Below, one piece after another: positions 16,270 through 24,009 of a DNA stretch of 37,523 bases. The notes below the pieces were generated by a model. It had not been told where the DNA came from and did not search any database. It saw nothing but the letters and a program-made list of their open reading frames with translations. Source of the stretch: RGIG426 sp045598965 (GTDB lineage Bacteria; Bacillota; Clostridia; Oscillospirales; Acutalibacteraceae). The position numbers and the translations under genes are program-made. The DNA is taken from the NCBI GenBank assembly GCA_045598965.1, contig JAZRVH010000037.1, positions 1-37,523 on the forward strand, written 5' to 3'. Every line of letters begins with the position of its first letter. The stretch's first letter is position 1.

Positions 16270-16377
16270 ATACTTTCGGCTTTTCTCTCCCCTCAGTCTC
16301 GCTATCGCTCGACAACCCCCTCGTCAGAAGGAGCCAAGATGCAATCCTTTCGTAGGAGACGTTGCCCACAACGTCCC
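16270..16377. repeat. Intergenic repeat remnant with palindromic element (copy B)
   Basis: This non-coding stretch ends in a hairpin, GACGTTG-CCCA-CAACGTC, that begins with GTAGG and matches an element at 23912-23937 in length and layout. The first part (CTCCCCTCAGTCTCGC onward) looks like the short dispersed repeats common between genes in Ruminococcaceae; that comparison is from memory. Confidence 0.5.
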
Positions 16378-16409
16378 TTCTAATTTCCCCAACACGACCA
16401 CCGACCGCC

Positions 16410-17339
16410 CTATGTAAAATCGCTGACGATACGTTTGGGGCAGGTGGGCGGTGAATACTCAAAACGGTCAATGTGCCCCTCAGTAAGAAAATAGCGGGGA
16501 TTCGGGCGATGAGGAAGCGTGAAATGGCTGTCGATAATCACCAGCTTCACCTTCATCTTCTCCGGCAAAATGTTTTTGATAAACACACCTGCCGCCTGCC
16601 CCACTTTCACGCCCTCATGCGGCTCGGCAAGCCCTGCCAAATTCGGTGTAAGCTCCACAAAAACGCCGTACGGTTCGACCGAACGAACAATGCCCGCCAC
16701 CGTCTCTCCCTGGGCAAACAGGCGGGCATTTTCCTCCCATGTACCGAACAATTCCCGTTGGGACAGCGTAATTCGCCCGTTTTCGGTAGAGGTCACCACC
16801 GCCGGAATATCCTGTCCCACATATAGTCGGTCAGAGGGATGAGCAATACGGCTCACCGACAACGAAGCAATCGGGAGCAATGCCGCAAGTCCACACCCGA
16901 CGTCGCAAAACGCCCCGAAGCTTTCTAACCGTGTAACCTTTGCAGGGATAATATCGCCGGGAGACAGCGTTTCTAAATACTCTTGCCGACACCGTTCCTG
17001 AGCACGGCGGCGAGATAGAATCGCCACTGTCCCCTCCTCTGTTTCCCGAAACTCGGTCACGACAAAGCTCACCGCTTTTGACACTCGTGCAATCAACGCA
17101 ATATCCCGTGTAGAGCCCTCCGCAATACCGAGAGCTCCCTCTTGACGGGGGATAATCCCCCGTATTCCCGCCGCCGATAAATCGACGTGCAAATTATGCT
17201 GGGCATCGCACAAAATCGCCCTTGCCTCTAAGATGCGTTCTTGCTCCATGGCTTCTCGTAAGCTTTCTTGTGACCCAATTGCTTTGATGTTTTCATAATA
17301 ATCCACCCGAATTCCCTCGGGCAAAAACAAACAATCCAT
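16410..17339 (-). CDS. S1-domain RNA-binding protein
   Basis: The 309-residue protein has two clear S1 (OB-fold) domains, about 125-195 (PGDIIPAKVTRLESFGAFCDVG) and 210-270 (GIVRSVEPYGVFVELTP), and a degenerate one at about 35-110 (ARAILCDAQHNLHVDL). It resembles the S1-like proteins of Firmicutes (RpsA/YmdF-like, shorter than the 4-6 domain S1 of Gram-negatives) and probably binds mRNA or ribosomes. The exact role is not known. It lies 84 nt behind dusB on the same strand and is probably co-transcribed with it. GGGAGGA precedes the ATG. Confidence 0.88.
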   Translation of the reverse strand: MDCLFLPEGIRVDYYENIKAIGSQESLREAMEQERILEARAILCDAQHNLHVDLSAAGIRGIIPRQEGALGIAEGSTRDIALIARVSKAVSFVVTEFRETEEGTVAILSRRRAQERCRQEYLETLSPGDIIPAKVTRLESFGAFCDVGCGLAALLPIASLSVSRIAHPSDRLYVGQDIPAVVTSTENGRITLSQRELFGTWEENARLFAQGETVAGIVRSVEPYGVFVELTPNLAGLAEPHEGVKVGQAAGVFIKNILPEKMKVKLVIIDSHFTLPHRPNPRYFLTEGHIDRFEYSPPTCPKRIVSDFT

Positions 17340-17423
17340 CTTTTCGTCCTCCCTTTTTGTCCTGCTATAACCCTATGCAGGAGGAAGGCAAAAAAGACGG
17401 ATTGTCTTGTAGGAATTATTCGA

Positions 17424-18431
17424 TTATATCTCCGGAGGCGTAAATCCGGTAGGAAGCGGACAGTCAGCATTTTCCTTTACCACAAAAGCACAAAGGGTCT
17501 CTAAGTCGGAAAGCGTGTGGATTTCCCCCGCTTTGCGGCGGAACTCTGCCGCTCCTCGCAATCCACGCATATACCATGCGGCGTGTTTGCGAATTTGCAA
17601 AAGTGCCACTTTTTCGCCCTTGAATGCGGCGGTCATTTCCGCTTGGCGATACAAAACCGCCATACGCTGTGCTACCGGTTTTTGGAGCAACCACCGTTCG
17701 TTTTCCAAATAGGCATTGATCTCGGCAAATACCCACGGTGCCCCCAGTGCCCCACGTCCTACCATCACAAGGTCGCACCCGGTCTGTTCATACATAGCCG
17801 CCGCCGCTCGAGCATCATACACGTCGCCGTTACCGATGACGGGAACAGACAACGCCTCTTTCACCTCTCGTATGCCCGCCCAATCCACCGGCGGAGCGTA
17901 CATTTGGTCACGGGTGCGGGCATGAATCGTTACTGCCGCCGCACCGTTTTGCTCACATTCTCTCGCAACGGTCACCGCATTTTTCTCATCCTTTGCATAG
18001 CCGAGCCGCATTTTGGCGGTCACCGGCACGTTGACTGCCTCGGTCACTGCTTTTACAAGCTTACCGCAAAGAGCAGGATCCCGCATCAAGGCACTGCCGC
18101 AATGGTTGCCGGCAATTTTCGGGGCAGGACAGCCCATATTGATATCTATCCAGTCGGGGTGTGCCACCTCGACCGCCATTTGTGCCGCCTCATATAGAAT
18201 GGCGGGGTCATCTCCAAACAGTTGGATGGCGGCGGGGCGTTCTTTCTCATCCAGTACCAGCAATTCACGGCTTTTTGTGTCACCGTAGCACAGCCCTTTT
18301 GCACTAACCATCTCGCTGACTGTAAACGCCGCACCGTATTCCCGGCACAGCAGACGAAACGCTCTGTCCGCCACACCCGCCATCGGTGCCAACGCCGCTT
18401 TTCCCGTGATTTCCACATTCCCGATATTCAT
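17424..18431 (-). CDS. dusB: tRNA-dihydrouridine synthase (DusB-type)
   Basis: This FMN- and NADPH-dependent enzyme reduces specific uridines in the D-loop of tRNA. The 335-residue TIM-barrel protein shows APMAGVADRAFR (15-26), the FMN/substrate motif INMGCPAPKI with catalytic Cys 101, and VIGNGDVYDA and VMVGRGALGAPWVF toward the C-terminus. The frame is open to 18497, but AGGAGG sits 8 nt before ATG 18431 and the DusB N-terminus (MNIGNVEITG) begins there. The gene lies upstream of the S1-domain gene and is divergent from secA, with a promoter in the shared intergenic region. Confidence 0.94.
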   Translation of the reverse strand: MNIGNVEITGKAALAPMAGVADRAFRLLCREYGAAFTVSEMVSAKGLCYGDTKSRELLVLDEKERPAAIQLFGDDPAILYEAAQMAVEVAHPDWIDINMGCPAPKIAGNHCGSALMRDPALCGKLVKAVTEAVNVPVTAKMRLGYAKDEKNAVTVARECEQNGAAAVTIHARTRDQMYAPPVDWAGIREVKEALSVPVIGNGDVYDARAAAAMYEQTGCDLVMVGRGALGAPWVFAEINAYLENERWLLQKPVAQRMAVLYRQAEMTAAFKGEKVALLQIRKHAAWYMRGLRGAAEFRRKAGEIHTLSDLETLCAFVVKENADCPLPTGFTPPEI

Positions 18432-18536
18432 TGTCCCGCCTCCTTTCCAATCCTTTTCAAATCCAATCCAAGCCGACGACACTCCATCTTGGCCCACACG
18501 TCAAAGGGAGACAAGACGGGTTTTTTCGTTTTTCTC

Positions 18537-18565
18537 ATCATACCACAAAAAAACCGCAGGTGCAA
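18537..18565 (-). promoter_or_regulatory. Promoter of dusB
   Basis: TTGCAC (18565-18560) and TATGAT (18542-18537) are 17 nt apart on the minus strand. Confidence 0.65.
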
Positions 18566-18587
18566 CGGGCTTTTTTTCAAAAACCTA

Positions 18588-18616
18588 TGGAAAACAGAAA
18601 AGAAATATGTTATACT
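18588..18616 (+). promoter_or_regulatory. Candidate promoter of secA
   Basis: A good -10, TATACT (18611-18616), has a poor -35, TGGAAA (18588-18593), at 17 nt. It is about 50 nt upstream of the secA start. Confidence 0.45.
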
Positions 18617-18668
18617 ATGTATTTGTATAGGCATTTTTGCTTTTCCCCACAATGAAAGGATGAACACT

Positions 18669-21422
18669 ATGAGTTTGCTTTCCGCCTTATTCGGCGATTA
18701 TTCCAAACGAGAAATCAAACGTATCCAGCCCCTTTGTGACAAGGTGCTGGCGTTGGAGTCTACCTATAAAGCCATGGACGAGGAGACGTTAAAAGGTCAA
18801 ACCGCAAAGTTCCGTGAACGGCTTGCCGCCGGCGAAACACTGGACGATATTTTGCCTGAAGCGTTCGCCACTTGCCGTGAAGCCACCGACCGTGTGCTCG
18901 GCACACCCCACTTCCCGGTACAGATTTTGGGCGGCATCGTGCTACACGGCGGCCGCATTGCCGAAATGAAAACCGGCGAGGGCAAAACTCAAACCTTAAT
19001 TTTACCCGCTTACTTAAACGCTTTAACCGGCGAAGGTGTCCACGTGGTCACCGTCAACGAATACCTGGCACGCCGTGACAGCGAATGGATGGGCAAAGTG
19101 TTCCGCTATCTCGGTCTGTCCGTGGGTCTTATTATCCACGATATGCAAAAGGATGAACGCCGTGCCGCTTATGCCGCCGACATCACCTACGGCACCAACA
19201 ACGAATTCGGTTTTGACTATCTGCGTGACAACATGGTGGTCTACGCCACCGACAAGGTGCAACGAGGCCACGCCTTTGCCATTGTAGACGAGGTGGACTC
19301 TATTTTAATCGACGAAGCCCGTACCCCGCTCATCATTTCCGGTCAAGGCGACAAATCCTCTGACCTGTACGCTCGGGCAGATGCGTTCGCCCAAACCTTA
19401 AAGCTCATCAAAATCAAAGAGATGAACGACAAAGAAGATCAGGACGTACTGGACGGCGACTACATTGTTGATGAAAAAGCCAAAACCGCCACCCTCACGC
19501 AAGACGGTGTGCACAAGGCTGAAAAATACTTTAATGTAGAAAACCTGATGGACCCGGAAAACACCACCTTGCTCCACCATATCAATCAAGCTATCAAGGC
19601 TCGTGGCGTTATGAAACGGGACGTCGACTATGTGGTGAAAGACAACGAGGTCATTATTGTAGACGAATTTACCGGCCGTCTCATGCTCGGTCGTCGCTAC
19701 AATGAAGGACTCCACCAAGCCATTGAGGCAAAAGAGCACGTGGAAGTGATGCGGGAATCCCGCACGCTTGCCACCATCACCTTCCAAAACTACTTCCGTC
19801 TGTATAAGAAATTGTCCGGTATGACCGGTACTGCCCAAACCGAAGCCGCCGAGTTCGACCAGATTTATCATCTGGACGTTGTGGAAATCCCCACCAACAA
19901 ACCGGTTATCCGCTTCGATTTGCCCGACTCCATTTATAAGACCGAAAACGCAAAATTCAATGCCGTTATCGACCAAATCGCCGCTTGCCACGAAAAAGGC
20001 CAGCCGGTGCTCGTGGGCACGGTATCCATTGAAAAATCCGAATTACTCTCCAAAATGCTGTCCCGTCGTGGCATCAAACACGAGGTATTAAACGCCAAAC
20101 AGCACGAACGAGAGGCGGAAATCGTCGCCCAAGCCGGTCACTTCGGTGCCGTCACCATCGCCACTAACATGGCCGGTCGTGGTACAGATATTAAACTGGG
20201 CGGTAACGCCGAGTTCCTCGCCACCTCCGAAATGCGTCGTATGGGTCTGGCAGAGGAGCTTATTGTGGAATCCACCAACTTCGGCGACACCACCGACGAG
20301 GAAATTTTGAACGCACGGGAAACCTTCCGCACCCTCGAAGCCAAATATAAAGAGGAAATCGAGCCGGAGGCAGAAAAAGTCCGCAACGCAGGCGGTCTGT
20401 TCATTCTCGGCACCGAACGCCACGAATCCCGCCGCATCGACAACCAGCTTCGTGGTCGTTCCGGTCGTCAAGGCGACCCCGGTGCCTCCCAGTTCTTCCT
20501 CTCTATGGAAGATGATTTGATGCGTCTGTTCGGCGGCGAGCGGATGTATACCATTATGGACACCTTAAACGTTCCCGAGGATATGCCTATGGAAAACAAA
20601 ATCCTCTCGAACGCCATTGAAAACGCCCAAAAACGAGTGGAGGAACGCAACTTCGGCATTCGTAAGAACGTGCTTCAGTACGATGACGTCATGAACAAAC
20701 AGCGTGAGATTATCTACTCTCAGCGTGACCAAGTGCTTACCGGCGAAAGCGTCCGTGACTCGATTTTGAATATGATTGACGAATCCATCTCCGGCACCGT
20801 TGCACAGTTTGCCCCGAACAACGTCCCTCATGATGACTGGAATTTGGCGGCACTCCGTGAATACTACCGTGGCTGGCTTGCGGGCGACAACGACTTCCAA
20901 TACACCGCCCAACAGCTGGAGGATGCCGAGCCGGAAGATATCGAATCCACCCTCACCGAGCGTGCCCATAAAATTTATGAGGATAAAGAAGCACGCTACG
21001 GCGAAAAAATTATGCGTGAGCTCGAAAACGTCGTGCTTTTACGCACCGTGGACAACCACTGGATGGACCATATCGACAATATGGACGAGCTACGTAACGG
21101 TATCTATCTGCGGGCGTACGGTCAACACGACCCCGTCGTTATGTACCGCATCGAGGGCTTTGATATGTTCGACGAAATGGTGGCCGCTATCCGTGAGGAA
21201 ACTGCCCGTGTTATGCTGACCGTTGAACTTCGGTCCCAAGAAAACGAACCGAAACGAGAGCAGGTGATGAAACCCACCGCCACCTCCGGCGACGGCACCA
21301 CCAAAAAACAACCGGTTCGCAAAACCGCTAAACAGCAAGTAGGACGTAACGACCCCTGCCCCTGCGGTAGCGGCAAAAAATACAAGAAATGCTGCGGTGC
21401 TAACGACTCCGCCGCCGAATAA
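18669..21422 (+). CDS. secA: Preprotein translocase ATPase SecA
   Basis: SecA drives proteins through the SecYEG channel by ATP hydrolysis. The 917-residue protein is full length. It shows Walker A GEGKTQT (103-109), the DEAD-like IVDEVDSILIDEARTPLI, the preprotein cross-linking region, motif VI-type RGRSGRQGDPGAS, and a C-terminal zinc-binding SEC-C motif (CPCGSGKKYKKCC) that contacts SecB-like partners or ribosomes. The frame happens to be open for ~450 nt upstream. The start at 18669 is chosen because GAAAGGA lies 8-9 nt before it and MSLLSALFGDYSKRE is the usual N-terminus. ychF follows after 22 nt. Confidence 0.97.
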   Translation: MSLLSALFGDYSKREIKRIQPLCDKVLALESTYKAMDEETLKGQTAKFRERLAAGETLDDILPEAFATCREATDRVLGTPHFPVQILGGIVLHGGRIAEMKTGEGKTQTLILPAYLNALTGEGVHVVTVNEYLARRDSEWMGKVFRYLGLSVGLIIHDMQKDERRAAYAADITYGTNNEFGFDYLRDNMVVYATDKVQRGHAFAIVDEVDSILIDEARTPLIISGQGDKSSDLYARADAFAQTLKLIKIKEMNDKEDQDVLDGDYIVDEKAKTATLTQDGVHKAEKYFNVENLMDPENTTLLHHINQAIKARGVMKRDVDYVVKDNEVIIVDEFTGRLMLGRRYNEGLHQAIEAKEHVEVMRESRTLATITFQNYFRLYKKLSGMTGTAQTEAAEFDQIYHLDVVEIPTNKPVIRFDLPDSIYKTENAKFNAVIDQIAACHEKGQPVLVGTVSIEKSELLSKMLSRRGIKHEVLNAKQHEREAEIVAQAGHFGAVTIATNMAGRGTDIKLGGNAEFLATSEMRRMGLAEELIVESTNFGDTTDEEILNARETFRTLEAKYKEEIEPEAEKVRNAGGLFILGTERHESRRIDNQLRGRSGRQGDPGASQFFLSMEDDLMRLFGGERMYTIMDTLNVPEDMPMENKILSNAIENAQKRVEERNFGIRKNVLQYDDVMNKQREIIYSQRDQVLTGESVRDSILNMIDESISGTVAQFAPNNVPHDDWNLAALREYYRGWLAGDNDFQYTAQQLEDAEPEDIESTLTERAHKIYEDKEARYGEKIMRELENVVLLRTVDNHWMDHIDNMDELRNGIYLRAYGQHDPVVMYRIEGFDMFDEMVAAIREETARVMLTVELRSQENEPKREQVMKPTATSGDGTTKKQPVRKTAKQQVGRNDPCPCGSGKKYKKCCGANDSAAE

Positions 21423-21444
21423 CCCGTTTTAGGAGGTCTTTTTT

Positions 21445-22536
21445 GTGAAATTAGGTATTGTCGGATTGCCCAACGTCGGCAAATCCACTCTGTTTAACGC
21501 CATCACCAACGCCGGTGCCCAAAGTGCCAACTATCCGTTTTGCACCATTGAACCGAATGTAGGTGTCGTGGCGGTGCCGGATGAACGCCTGAAAAAATTA
21601 GAGGAAATGTATAACCCCGTCAAGGTCACTCCGGCGGTTATCGAATTTGTGGATATTGCCGGCCTCGTTAAAGGAGCGAGCCGTGGCGAGGGTCTCGGCA
21701 ACAAGTTCCTTGCCAACATTCGTGAGGTGGACGCCATTGTTCACGTCGTTCGCTGTTTTGAGAACGACGATATCGTCCATGTGGACGGAAGCGTCGACCC
21801 CGCCCGTGACATCGAGACCATTGATTTGGAACTGATTTTTGCGGATATGGAAACCCTTGACCGTCGCATTGACCGCACAACGAAAGCGTTGAAAGGCGAT
21901 AAATCTCTCCAAAAAGAATTAGACCTCTACAAACGAGTAAAGGCCGCCCTGGAGGAGGGCAAGCCCGCCCGTTCGGTCGAGATGTCCGATGACGAGCAGG
22001 CCATCATGCACACCGTTTCTCTGCTCACATCGAAGCCGGTCATTTATGCCGCCAATGTGGACGAAGCCGCCTTTACCGACGGCATTGAGAACAACGTCCT
22101 TGTGAACCGTGTCAAAGAAATTGCCGGAACCAGTGCCGAGGTACTTCCCATTTGTGCCGCATTGGAAGAAGAGGTTTCCGGTATGGAAGAAGACGAAAAG
22201 CAGATGTTCCTCTCGGAGCTGGGGCTGGATAGCTCCGGCCTTGACCGCCTCATCCGTGCGAGCTATCGTCTGCTTGGACTGATTTCCTACTTAACCGCCG
22301 GACAGCCGGAGGTGCGTGCCTGGACAATTACCAACGGCACCAAAGCACCGCAGGCCGCCGGAAAAATCCACACCGACTTCGAACGGGGGTTCATCCGTGC
22401 CGAAGTGGTCTCTTACACCGATTTAATGGCGTGTGGCTCGTTGACCGCCGCCAAAGAAAAGGGTCTTGTCCGCTCGGAGGGCAAGGAATACGTGATGCAA
22501 GACGGCGACGTAGTGCTGTTCCGCTTTAACGTGTAA
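21445..22536 (+). CDS. ychF: Ribosome-binding ATPase YchF (OLA1-type)
   Basis: YchF is a universally conserved Obg-related P-loop NTPase that prefers ATP, binds ribosomes and is linked to stress and redox responses. The 363-residue protein has G1 GLPNVGKST (7-15), G3 DIAGLVKGAS, an altered G4 (ANVDE in place of NKxD, the basis of ATP preference), and the C-terminal TGS domain ending RSEGKEYVMQDGDVVLFRF. It starts with GTG, 8 nt after AGGAGG (21431-21436), and lies 22 nt behind secA, so the two are probably one transcript. Confidence 0.97.
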   Translation: MKLGIVGLPNVGKSTLFNAITNAGAQSANYPFCTIEPNVGVVAVPDERLKKLEEMYNPVKVTPAVIEFVDIAGLVKGASRGEGLGNKFLANIREVDAIVHVVRCFENDDIVHVDGSVDPARDIETIDLELIFADMETLDRRIDRTTKALKGDKSLQKELDLYKRVKAALEEGKPARSVEMSDDEQAIMHTVSLLTSKPVIYAANVDEAAFTDGIENNVLVNRVKEIAGTSAEVLPICAALEEEVSGMEEDEKQMFLSELGLDSSGLDRLIRASYRLLGLISYLTAGQPEVRAWTITNGTKAPQAAGKIHTDFERGFIRAEVVSYTDLMACGSLTAAKEKGLVRSEGKEYVMQDGDVVLFRFNV

Positions 22537-22557
22537 TCCAAAAACCGCATAACGTAC

Positions 22558-22605
22558 AAAGCCCTGTAAAGCGAACGCCGTAGCGTTCCTTACAGGGCTT
22601 TTTTT
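22558..22605 (+). terminator. Terminator of the secA-ychF unit
   Basis: AAAGCCCTGTAA pairs with TTACAGGGCTTT around a loop that can itself fold (GAACGCCGTAGCGTTC), followed by a T tract. Confidence 0.9.
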
Positions 22606-22607
22606 AG

Positions 22608-22649
22608 CAAAAAAAGATGGGCGGGAGATGCAACTCTCATCTCCCGCCC
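22608..22649 (-). terminator. Terminator of the pilin-like gene pair
   Basis: A perfect 12-bp stem (GGGCGGGAGATG/CATCTCCCGCCC, 22619-22649) is followed on the minus strand by ATCTTTTTTTGC. Confidence 0.9.
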
Positions 22650-22681
22650 GAAGTTCACTATTTAGTTACTTGTTTCTGTAA

Positions 22682-23110
22682 TTAGGAAGCAGAAGTCAGT
22701 TCCGGAACAGAAGCAGTCATTTTGCAAGTGCCGTTAAAGGTGCAGGAAATAACCGCATTGGTGCCGTATTTGCCGTCCCATTTGGCGGCGACTTTCATTT
22801 TTTCGCTGTCAGTCTCGGTCAGCTCCTGGCCGTTTTTGTTCAGATAGAACGTAACGGTATCGGACTCACCTTTACCTGCGAACGCCGAAAGAACGTCCAC
22901 CGGGATGTCCGGTTTGTCTTCGTCACCCGCCATATACTGGGCAACGACGAGGGATTTCAACGCACGGGCGTTGGCGAGGTCCGTCTTTTGACGGGATTTC
23001 TCCAAAGCGGCGGTAAAGGTCGGGATGGCGATGGCAATCAAGATGGCGATAATCGCAATAACGATGAGCATTTCCATCAAGGTAAAGCCTTTTTTGTTCA
23101 TCTTTTTCAT
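22682..23110 (-). CDS. Type IV pilin-like protein (downstream copy)
   Basis: The 142-residue protein has a class III (prepilin) signal: short basic leader MKKMNKKG, cleavage expected before FTLMEM with Glu at +5, and a hydrophobic helix to about residue 32. It would be cleaved and methylated by a prepilin peptidase and assembled into a pilus or pseudopilus. Residues 1-62 are identical to those of the paralogue at 23216-23626; the rest diverges except for a Cys-x5-Cys pair near the end (CTFNGTC). No assembly ATPase, platform protein or peptidase is in the window, so a role in adhesion, motility or DNA uptake cannot be chosen. GGGGAG precedes the ATG. Confidence 0.93.
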   Translation of the reverse strand: MKKMNKKGFTLMEMLIVIAIIAILIAIAIPTFTAALEKSRQKTDLANARALKSLVVAQYMAGDEDKPDIPVDVLSAFAGKGESDTVTFYLNKNGQELTETDSEKMKVAAKWDGKYGTNAVISCTFNGTCKMTASVPELTSAS

Positions 23111-23144
23111 AAGTCATTACTCCCCTTTCAAAAATTTAGAGAAT

Positions 23145-23177
23145 GCGGGAGAGGATGCAACTCTCATCCCCTCCCGC
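23145..23177 (-). terminator. Hairpin between the two pilin-like genes (possible partial terminator)
   Basis: GCGGGAGAGGATG and CATCCCCTCCCGC (one mismatch) pair around CAACTCT. The same loop and flanks (GTTCACTATTTAG) occur in the terminator at 22619-22649, but the T tract here is weak, so only partial termination is likely. Confidence 0.6.
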
Positions 23178-23215
23178 GGAGTTCACTATTTAGATGTGTT
23201 CAGTTAATTCCTAAA

Positions 23216-23626
23216 TTAGGACTCACCAGTCAGTTTCGGCTCAGAAGAGGTCATTTTGCAGGTGCTGTCGAAAGAGCATTTGATGTAATCACCATAGGAC
23301 TCGCCGTCCCATTTCGCAGTAATCTTCATCGAGTTGCTGTCAGAAGTAAGCTGCAGCTCTTGGCCGTTTTTGTGCAGATAGAAATCAGCAGAACCAGAGG
23401 TCAAAGCAGCAATGGTGGAATAGACATCATCGTCTTCCTCACCAGCCATGTACTGGGCAACGACGAGGGATTTCAACGCACGGGCGTTGGCGAGGTCCGT
23501 CTTTTGACGGGATTTCTCCAAAGCGGCGGTGAAGGTCGGGATGGCGATGGCAATCAAGATGGCGATGATGGCGATAACGATCAACATTTCCATCAAGGTA
23601 AAGCCTTTTTTGTTCATCTTTTTCAT
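23216..23626 (-). CDS. Type IV pilin-like protein (upstream copy)
   Basis: The 136-residue prepilin-like protein has the same first 62 residues as its neighbour (leader MKKMNKKG, cleavage before FTLMEM, Glu at +5, hydrophobic helix). At the DNA level that region differs at only a few, silent positions, while the C-terminal ~75 residues diverge. The Cys-x5-Cys pair near the end is kept (CSFDSTC) and probably forms the D-loop disulfide. AAGGAG precedes the ATG. This copy lies directly behind the strong promoter at 23704-23732, so it is probably the major pilin; the second copy is read through the intergenic hairpin. Confidence 0.93.
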   Translation of the reverse strand: MKKMNKKGFTLMEMLIVIAIIAILIAIAIPTFTAALEKSRQKTDLANARALKSLVVAQYMAGEEDDDVYSTIAALTSGSADFYLHKNGQELQLTSDSNSMKITAKWDGESYGDYIKCSFDSTCKMTSSEPKLTGES

Positions 23627-23703
23627 AAGACATTTCTCCTTTTCAATTATGAGTTGTTTTTGCCAAACGGTGGGTGAGTTGGTCCCTCGCTTGGTGTACG
23701 TAC

Positions 23704-23732
23704 ATTGTACTCACTTTTTGAGTAATTGTCAA
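23704..23732 (-). promoter_or_regulatory. Strong promoter of the pilin-like genes
   Basis: TTGACA (23732-23727) and TACAAT (23709-23704) are 17 nt apart on the minus strand. Palindromic repeats occupy the spacer and the DNA just upstream. Confidence 0.88.
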
Positions 23733-23784
23733 TACTCAAAAAGTGAGTTTTTGTAAATTCGTGCAAAAAATTCAATTTTTGAGT
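23709..23784. promoter_or_regulatory. Cluster of three ACTCA-N5-TGAGT palindromes at the pilin promoter
   Basis: Site 1 ACTCACTTTTTGAGT (23709-23723) fills the promoter spacer. Site 2 ACTCAAAAAGTGAGT (23734-23748) abuts the -35 on its upstream side. Site 3 ATTCAATTTTTGAGT (23770-23784, one mismatch) is further upstream. Sites 1 and 2 with one extra base are also perfect 16-nt inverted repeats of each other. The pattern is that of operators for a dimeric repressor; the protein is not identified. Confidence 0.7.
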
Positions 23785-23854
23785 ATCATTTTTGGTGCTT
23801 TTGCACAATAATATGACGGTTTTTGCCGCCTTTTTGTAGATTTCCTCTCACTTT

Positions 23855-23937
23855 CGATGTGCAATCGCCCCCTCGTGTAAGAAAAATCGGCTTCTCAAAC
23901 CCGAATTTTTTGTAGGGGGCGATGACCACATCGCCCC
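23855..23937. repeat. Palindromic intergenic element (copy A) with a partial inverted copy
   Basis: GTAGG followed by a perfect hairpin GGGGCGATG-ACCA-CATCGCCCC occupies 23912-23937. A related inverted part-copy, CGATGTGCAATCGCCCCC, lies at 23855-23872. The full element resembles 16352-16377. Together with the pilin promoter region this accounts for the 384-nt gap between 23626 and 24010; no gene is seen there. Confidence 0.6.
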
Positions 23938-23958
23938 TTTTTCGTAATCCCACAGCGT

Positions 23959-23990
23959 AAAAAAAGAGCAGTGCCACGCACTGCTCTTTT
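23959..23990 (-). terminator. Terminator of the T-box operon
   Basis: AAAAGAGCAGTGC and GCACTGCTCTTTT form a 13-bp stem with a 3-nt loop, followed on the minus strand by a T run. It begins ~20 nt past the last gene of the operon. Confidence 0.9.
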
Positions 23991-24009
23991 GTATATACTA
24001 TACCTTTTC

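Noticed and set aside
18222..18668. Upstream extension of the secA frame
   Set aside because: It is open by chance across the dusB gene and both promoters. The ribosome binding site and the known SecA N-terminus support 18669.
23641..24000. Insertion-sequence remnant between pilin and acyl-CoA synthetase genes
   Set aside because: Inverted repeats are present, but there is no transposase fragment or target-site duplication, and they are better read as operators, a palindromic element and a terminator.
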